Shown one piece after another: positions 63,681 through 64,000 of a stretch of 64,000 nt of DNA; position 1 is the first letter of the stretch, and the number at the start of each line of letters is the position of its first letter. This DNA is from Brasenia schreberi (taxonomy: Eukaryota; Streptophyta; Magnoliopsida; Nymphaeales; Cabombaceae): NCBI GenBank assembly GCA_036023115.1, contig JAYKKT010000046.1, positions 6,349,501-6,413,500 on the forward strand, written 5' to 3'. Below the pieces are notes generated by a model. That model worked only from the letters and a program-made list of their open reading frames with translations, had not been told where the DNA came from and searched no databases. The position numbers and the translations under genes are program-made.

Positions 63681-64000
63681 GTGACTGTTCTGATGTTACA
63701 TTTGGCCATGCTATTGAAAATTTTCACCAAATAGAAAGAGAATGAAACTTTTTTGTTCAATTCACGAGCTGAGGTTAGGCAAGCCCCTAGCAGAATGATG
63801 CATGCCCCGTTTTTTGTACTCAAGACCTTTGTTTAGAATGTTTTTCTCGAGTCAACTGGGTAGGCAGGAGAGACCTGGCTCCCCGCAGGAGCATGAGATT
63901 TACATTTGTTTGTTATGTAAGAATATAGTGGCATGATATTTATTTTCTTGATGAATTTTGGAAGTTATTGTAAGAACAATGAGGTTTGCATTGGTTGGAA
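63681..64000. other. Window end, presumed MnSOD intron
   Basis: Follows a normal-looking donor (CAG/GTGACT) and contains no recognisable exon or repeat. Confidence 0.5.

Overview
This is nuclear DNA of a flowering plant. The genes have plant families and plant-type introns with GT...AG borders (RPN11, a mitochondrial carrier, PRA1, Ole e 1-like proteins, a laccase relic, a Bub1/Mad3 relic). The long intergenic DNA is full of LINE, SINE, LTR and hAT-like remnants and of TA/GA microsatellites. I cannot name the species from the sequence.

Layout. 1-3880: a decayed RTE-type LINE with an internal 752-bp tandem duplication. It lies just upstream of the last exon of the TFIIH p44 gene (4194-4318, +). 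6176-6811 (+): intact intronless PRA1. 10524-11024 (+) and 13020-13502 (-): a tail-to-tail pair of secreted Ole e 1-like proteins. 13.5-21 kb: gene-poor, repeat-rich. 21241-21936 (+): glutaredoxin-like zinc-finger protein. 22-28 kb: gene-poor with LINE scraps. 28256-32940 (+): Bub1/Mad3-family gene with a decayed reading frame and a five-fold repeated motif array. 34388-37489 (-): four-exon gene of unknown function, carrying two young LINE insertions in one intron. 38528-42666 (-): six-exon RPN11, complete at 308 aa. 45246-47726 (+): laccase pseudogene. 49041-56450 (-): six-exon mitochondrial carrier whose introns hold a LINE, a hAT-like element and other debris. 57620-59655 (-): 3'-truncated LINE. 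60112-60858 (+): broken DUF688-like gene. 61599-63680 (+): Mn superoxide dismutase pseudogene, probably running past the window end.

The genes do not form an operon or an obvious pathway; each is a separate eukaryotic transcription unit. Three themes stand out. First, four loci (Bub1/Mad3, laccase, DUF688-like, MnSOD) look broken yet mostly keep introns, so they are decayed gene copies rather than retrocopies. Second, one RTE LINE family is present in at least eight pieces, including a 190-bp miniature made only of the two element ends and flanked by a clear target-site duplication. Third, the Bub1/Mad3 locus encodes five alternations of a T-K-E-A-M-x-D-I-N-x-M-F box and an ABBA-like box, the most unusual protein architecture here.
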